Assembly (NCBI GenBank): GCA_963712955.1
Contig: CAVQKF010000012.1
Coordinates: 6,238-70,237, forward strand
DNA: 64,000 nucleotides
Reading direction: 5' to 3'
Origin: DATFVJ01 sp963712955
GTDB taxonomy: Bacteria > Actinomycetota > Actinomycetes > Streptosporangiales > Streptosporangiaceae
In this document: piece by piece, positions 62,276-64,000 of the stretch
Numbering within the stretch: position 1 is the stretch's first letter
Layout of the letters: every line of letters starts with the position of its first letter
Made by a program: the position numbers and the translations under genes
Notes under the pieces: generated by a model
Database searches by the model: none
Told to the model about the DNA's origin: nothing
The model's input: the letters and a program-made list of their open reading frames with translations, nothing else

Positions 62276-63110
62276 TGACGCGCGATGCGGCCCCTATCGC
62301 CGCCGCACCCCCCATGGCGATGTCGAGAGGGCGGCAGGCGAACTATGCCTACTGCGTGACGAGGCACCGCATCGCAGACGTTAAGGAAGGTTCTCGTGCA
62401 GCTCCCGAGCTGGAGCGTCTGGAGCGGCTGCTGCACGAGCGCGCCGGGCGCGCACCCGAGGGCCAGGAAGAGGATTGTTCCGGAGCAGGCGGCCGGGGAG
62501 CTTGACCCGGTCACGGTCATGGCCAGATCGCTGCAGCGCGACGGGTCGGCGCTGTCGGCGCTCGAGAGGCTCCGTAAGGAGCTGTCCGGTGCCGATCACC
62601 TCGGCGTGCTCGGCGCGATCTGGCATGACCTGGCGCGCTACCGGACAGAAAAAGCCCCGCGCACAAAATCTGACACACTCCTCCCACGAGATGTCCGGCT
62701 ACGACCACCCGGCCGAAGCGATCGGCCCGGAGCCGGCGAGACCACTCCGGAGGCGCCGCGCGGCCTGGCACACGGCGTTCGCCGCGCTCAGCCACATCGA
62801 CGGCATCGACGTTCGCGGCCTGATCAGCGAACAGTTCATGCTGCGGCGCAACACCTACCAGCGGGAGACGGCCTGGGCGCCGAAGTACGTCGCCGACGCG
62901 CTTCGCCTGGCCCCGCAAGCAGGAGAAACTTGCCCGCGACGAAGCCGCGGGATCGGCCTACCAGGCCAAAGCCGCCGAGAAGAAAGGTGACGCCGCCCTG
63001 GCCGCCATGCATGCCCAGTTCACCGGGAGCTGGCGCGCCGCCGAAGCCAAGTCCGGTCGCGTGCGGGAGGACCTCACCCCGGCGCAGGACAATGGATCAT
63101 CGCCAAGCTC
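62275..63110 (+). pseudogene. MobF relaxase (TraA/TrwC-type) C-terminal remnant
   Basis: Pieces in successive frames follow the C-terminal order of actinobacterial MobF relaxase/helicases: 'MSRGRQANYAYC' and 'RAAPELERLERLLHERAGR' (to about 62465), then 'DPVTVMARSLQRDGSALSALERLRKELSGADHLGVLGAIWHDLARYRTEK' (to about 62660), then 'RRRAAWHTAFAALSHIDGIDVRGL' and 'RRNTYQRETAWAPKYVADALRLA' (to about 62910), then 'KQEKLARDEAAGSAYQAKAAEKKGDAALAAMHAQF'. At least three frame changes occur, and the relaxase and helicase motifs are missing. It begins exactly at the stop of the fibre-like gene (TGATG) and ends against zwf. It marks the edge of a former conjugative element or a recombination join. Confidence 0.7.
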
Positions 63111-64000
63111 GCAGGCCCAGCGTGTTCATCAAGATTCCCGGCACTCCCACCATCACCGGTGATCATCCCGTCCGCGCTGACGACTATTGACCTCAGCAGC
63201 CAGCGTCCGGGCTCGACGAGCTTGCGGGCCTCGGCTGGTCCCCACGACCCGGGCGCGTAGGTGGTGATCTTGGGCGGGTTCGACAGCAGCGGTTCGGCAA
63301 CCTTCCACACTGCGGCTAGCCCGTCCGGTCGGGTGAACAGCGAACGGTCGCCGATGAGCACGTCGTGGATGAGCCGGACGTACGGCGGCAGCGGATTTGC
63401 GTGTTCCAGGCGGGACAACGGGATCGCGGTGTGTGCGATGTCGAGGTCCAGTTCCGGGCCGGGCTTCTTGGCCACCAGCGACAGGTCGATCTCGCCGCTG
63501 CCCGTGAGCGAGAACGACAGCACGTTCGCATCGCGCGGCAGCTGTCCGGCGAGCGGTCCGGCAGGCTCGCGCAGGATCAGGCTGACCTGCTGCTCCGTGG
63601 CGGCCAGCCGCTTGCCCGTGCGCAGGTAGAACGGCACGCCGCGCCAGCGGTCGTTATCGATCCGAGAGGCGGGCCGCGACAAACGTGTCCCGGCTGGAGC
63701 GGGGCGCCACGCCGGGCACGTCGCGGTCGCGGGCGAACTGGCCCAGCACCACCTCGCCCGGGTCGAGCGGCCGGAAGCAGTTAATCACCTTCTCTCGCGC
63801 GGTCTGCAGATCGAGGGCGCCGAGGCTGGCCGCAGCTCCATGGCGACCTCGGCGGCGACCTGGAACAGGTGCGTGACAAGCATGTCCAGTACCGCGCCGG
63901 TGGCGTCGTAGAACTGCGACCGGTCGGTGATTCCAAGCTTCTCGGGCACATCGATCTGGACGGACTCAACGTGCTCCGATTCCACATCGCGGCGAACAGC
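63111..64000 (-). pseudogene. zwf: Glucose-6-phosphate dehydrogenase, partial (runs off window), frameshifted
   Basis: This is the C-terminal half of the NADP-dependent enzyme of the pentose phosphate pathway. Reverse-strand pieces are 'EHVESVQIDVPEKLGI', 'FYDATGAVLDMLVTHLFQVAAEVAME', then (after a shift near 63840) 'REKVINCFRPLDPGEVVLGQFARDRDVPGVAP', then (after a shift near 63665) 'DRWRGVPFYLRTGKRLAATEQQVSLILREP' and 'LDLDIAHTAIPLSRLEHANPLPPYVRLIHDVLIGDRSLFTRPDGLAAVWKVAEPLL'. The usual ending 'PGSWGPAEA..L' is at about 63210-63250. A further shift near 63980 affects the window edge. The last frame's stop is at 63074. Four changes in 0.9 kb mean either decay or poor sequence; the N-terminus with the NADP motif is outside. 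Confidence 0.85.

Overview
The window is high-GC DNA (about 70%) from an actinobacterium, most likely Streptosporangiales or a close relative. Several features point that way: an XRE/DUF5753 regulator paired with DUF397, a caspase-EACC1 conflict module, a SigK/RskA pair, an MptB-type mannosyltransferase, a compact Rho, a fused RNase H/acid phosphatase, and an actinobacterial RNase P RNA. The genus cannot be fixed from the sequence alone.

Layout. 0-16 kb is an accessory and mobile zone. It holds the edge of a caspase/EACC1 conflict operon, a decayed group II intron HNH tail, an unknown four-TM protein, and a large serine recombinase with DUF6788 and DUF5372 partners next to a truncated DUF222 gene. 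It also holds a 23-bp palindromic tandem repeat, a GYD protein, and a WXG-like toxin / putative immunity operon split by a 1.3-kb ISAzo13-type element. 16-41 kb is mostly chromosomal: a KAS III pair, two alpha/beta hydrolases, AdhP, Rho, a lone FtsK-like translocase, Ppx/GppA, a tyrosine phosphatase, MptB, a molybdopterin oxidase, SigK-RskA, a zinc-ribbon/RNase H operon, and a drug-exporter pair divergent from a TetR regulator. rnpB lies at 42.05-42.47 kb. 43-46 kb is debris: an IS630 remnant, a possible NACHT/WD40 linker, and unassigned fragments.

The most unusual part is 46-62.3 kb. An EF-hand protein precedes a tightly spaced operon of very large proteins: a DUF6603 protein (about 1,626 aa), a 760-aa unknown, a protein of about 1,520 aa with two discoidin (F5/8 type C) domains, and three related beta-rich proteins, one ending in tail-fibre-like repeats. 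None shows a Sec signal peptide. The cassette ends directly against a MobF relaxase remnant, and beyond that lies zwf, which runs off the window. This is the best candidate for an undescribed system: a big-protein, adhesion-like or particle-like cassette, possibly delivered by a conjugative element.

Caution. Many otherwise well-conserved genes carry one clean single-base frameshift, densest from 46 kb to the end. One is visible directly by comparing two tandem copies near 61.52 kb. Some of these breaks are therefore probably sequence errors rather than decay. Where reading frames clearly continue across a break, I describe the joined gene and give the break position.
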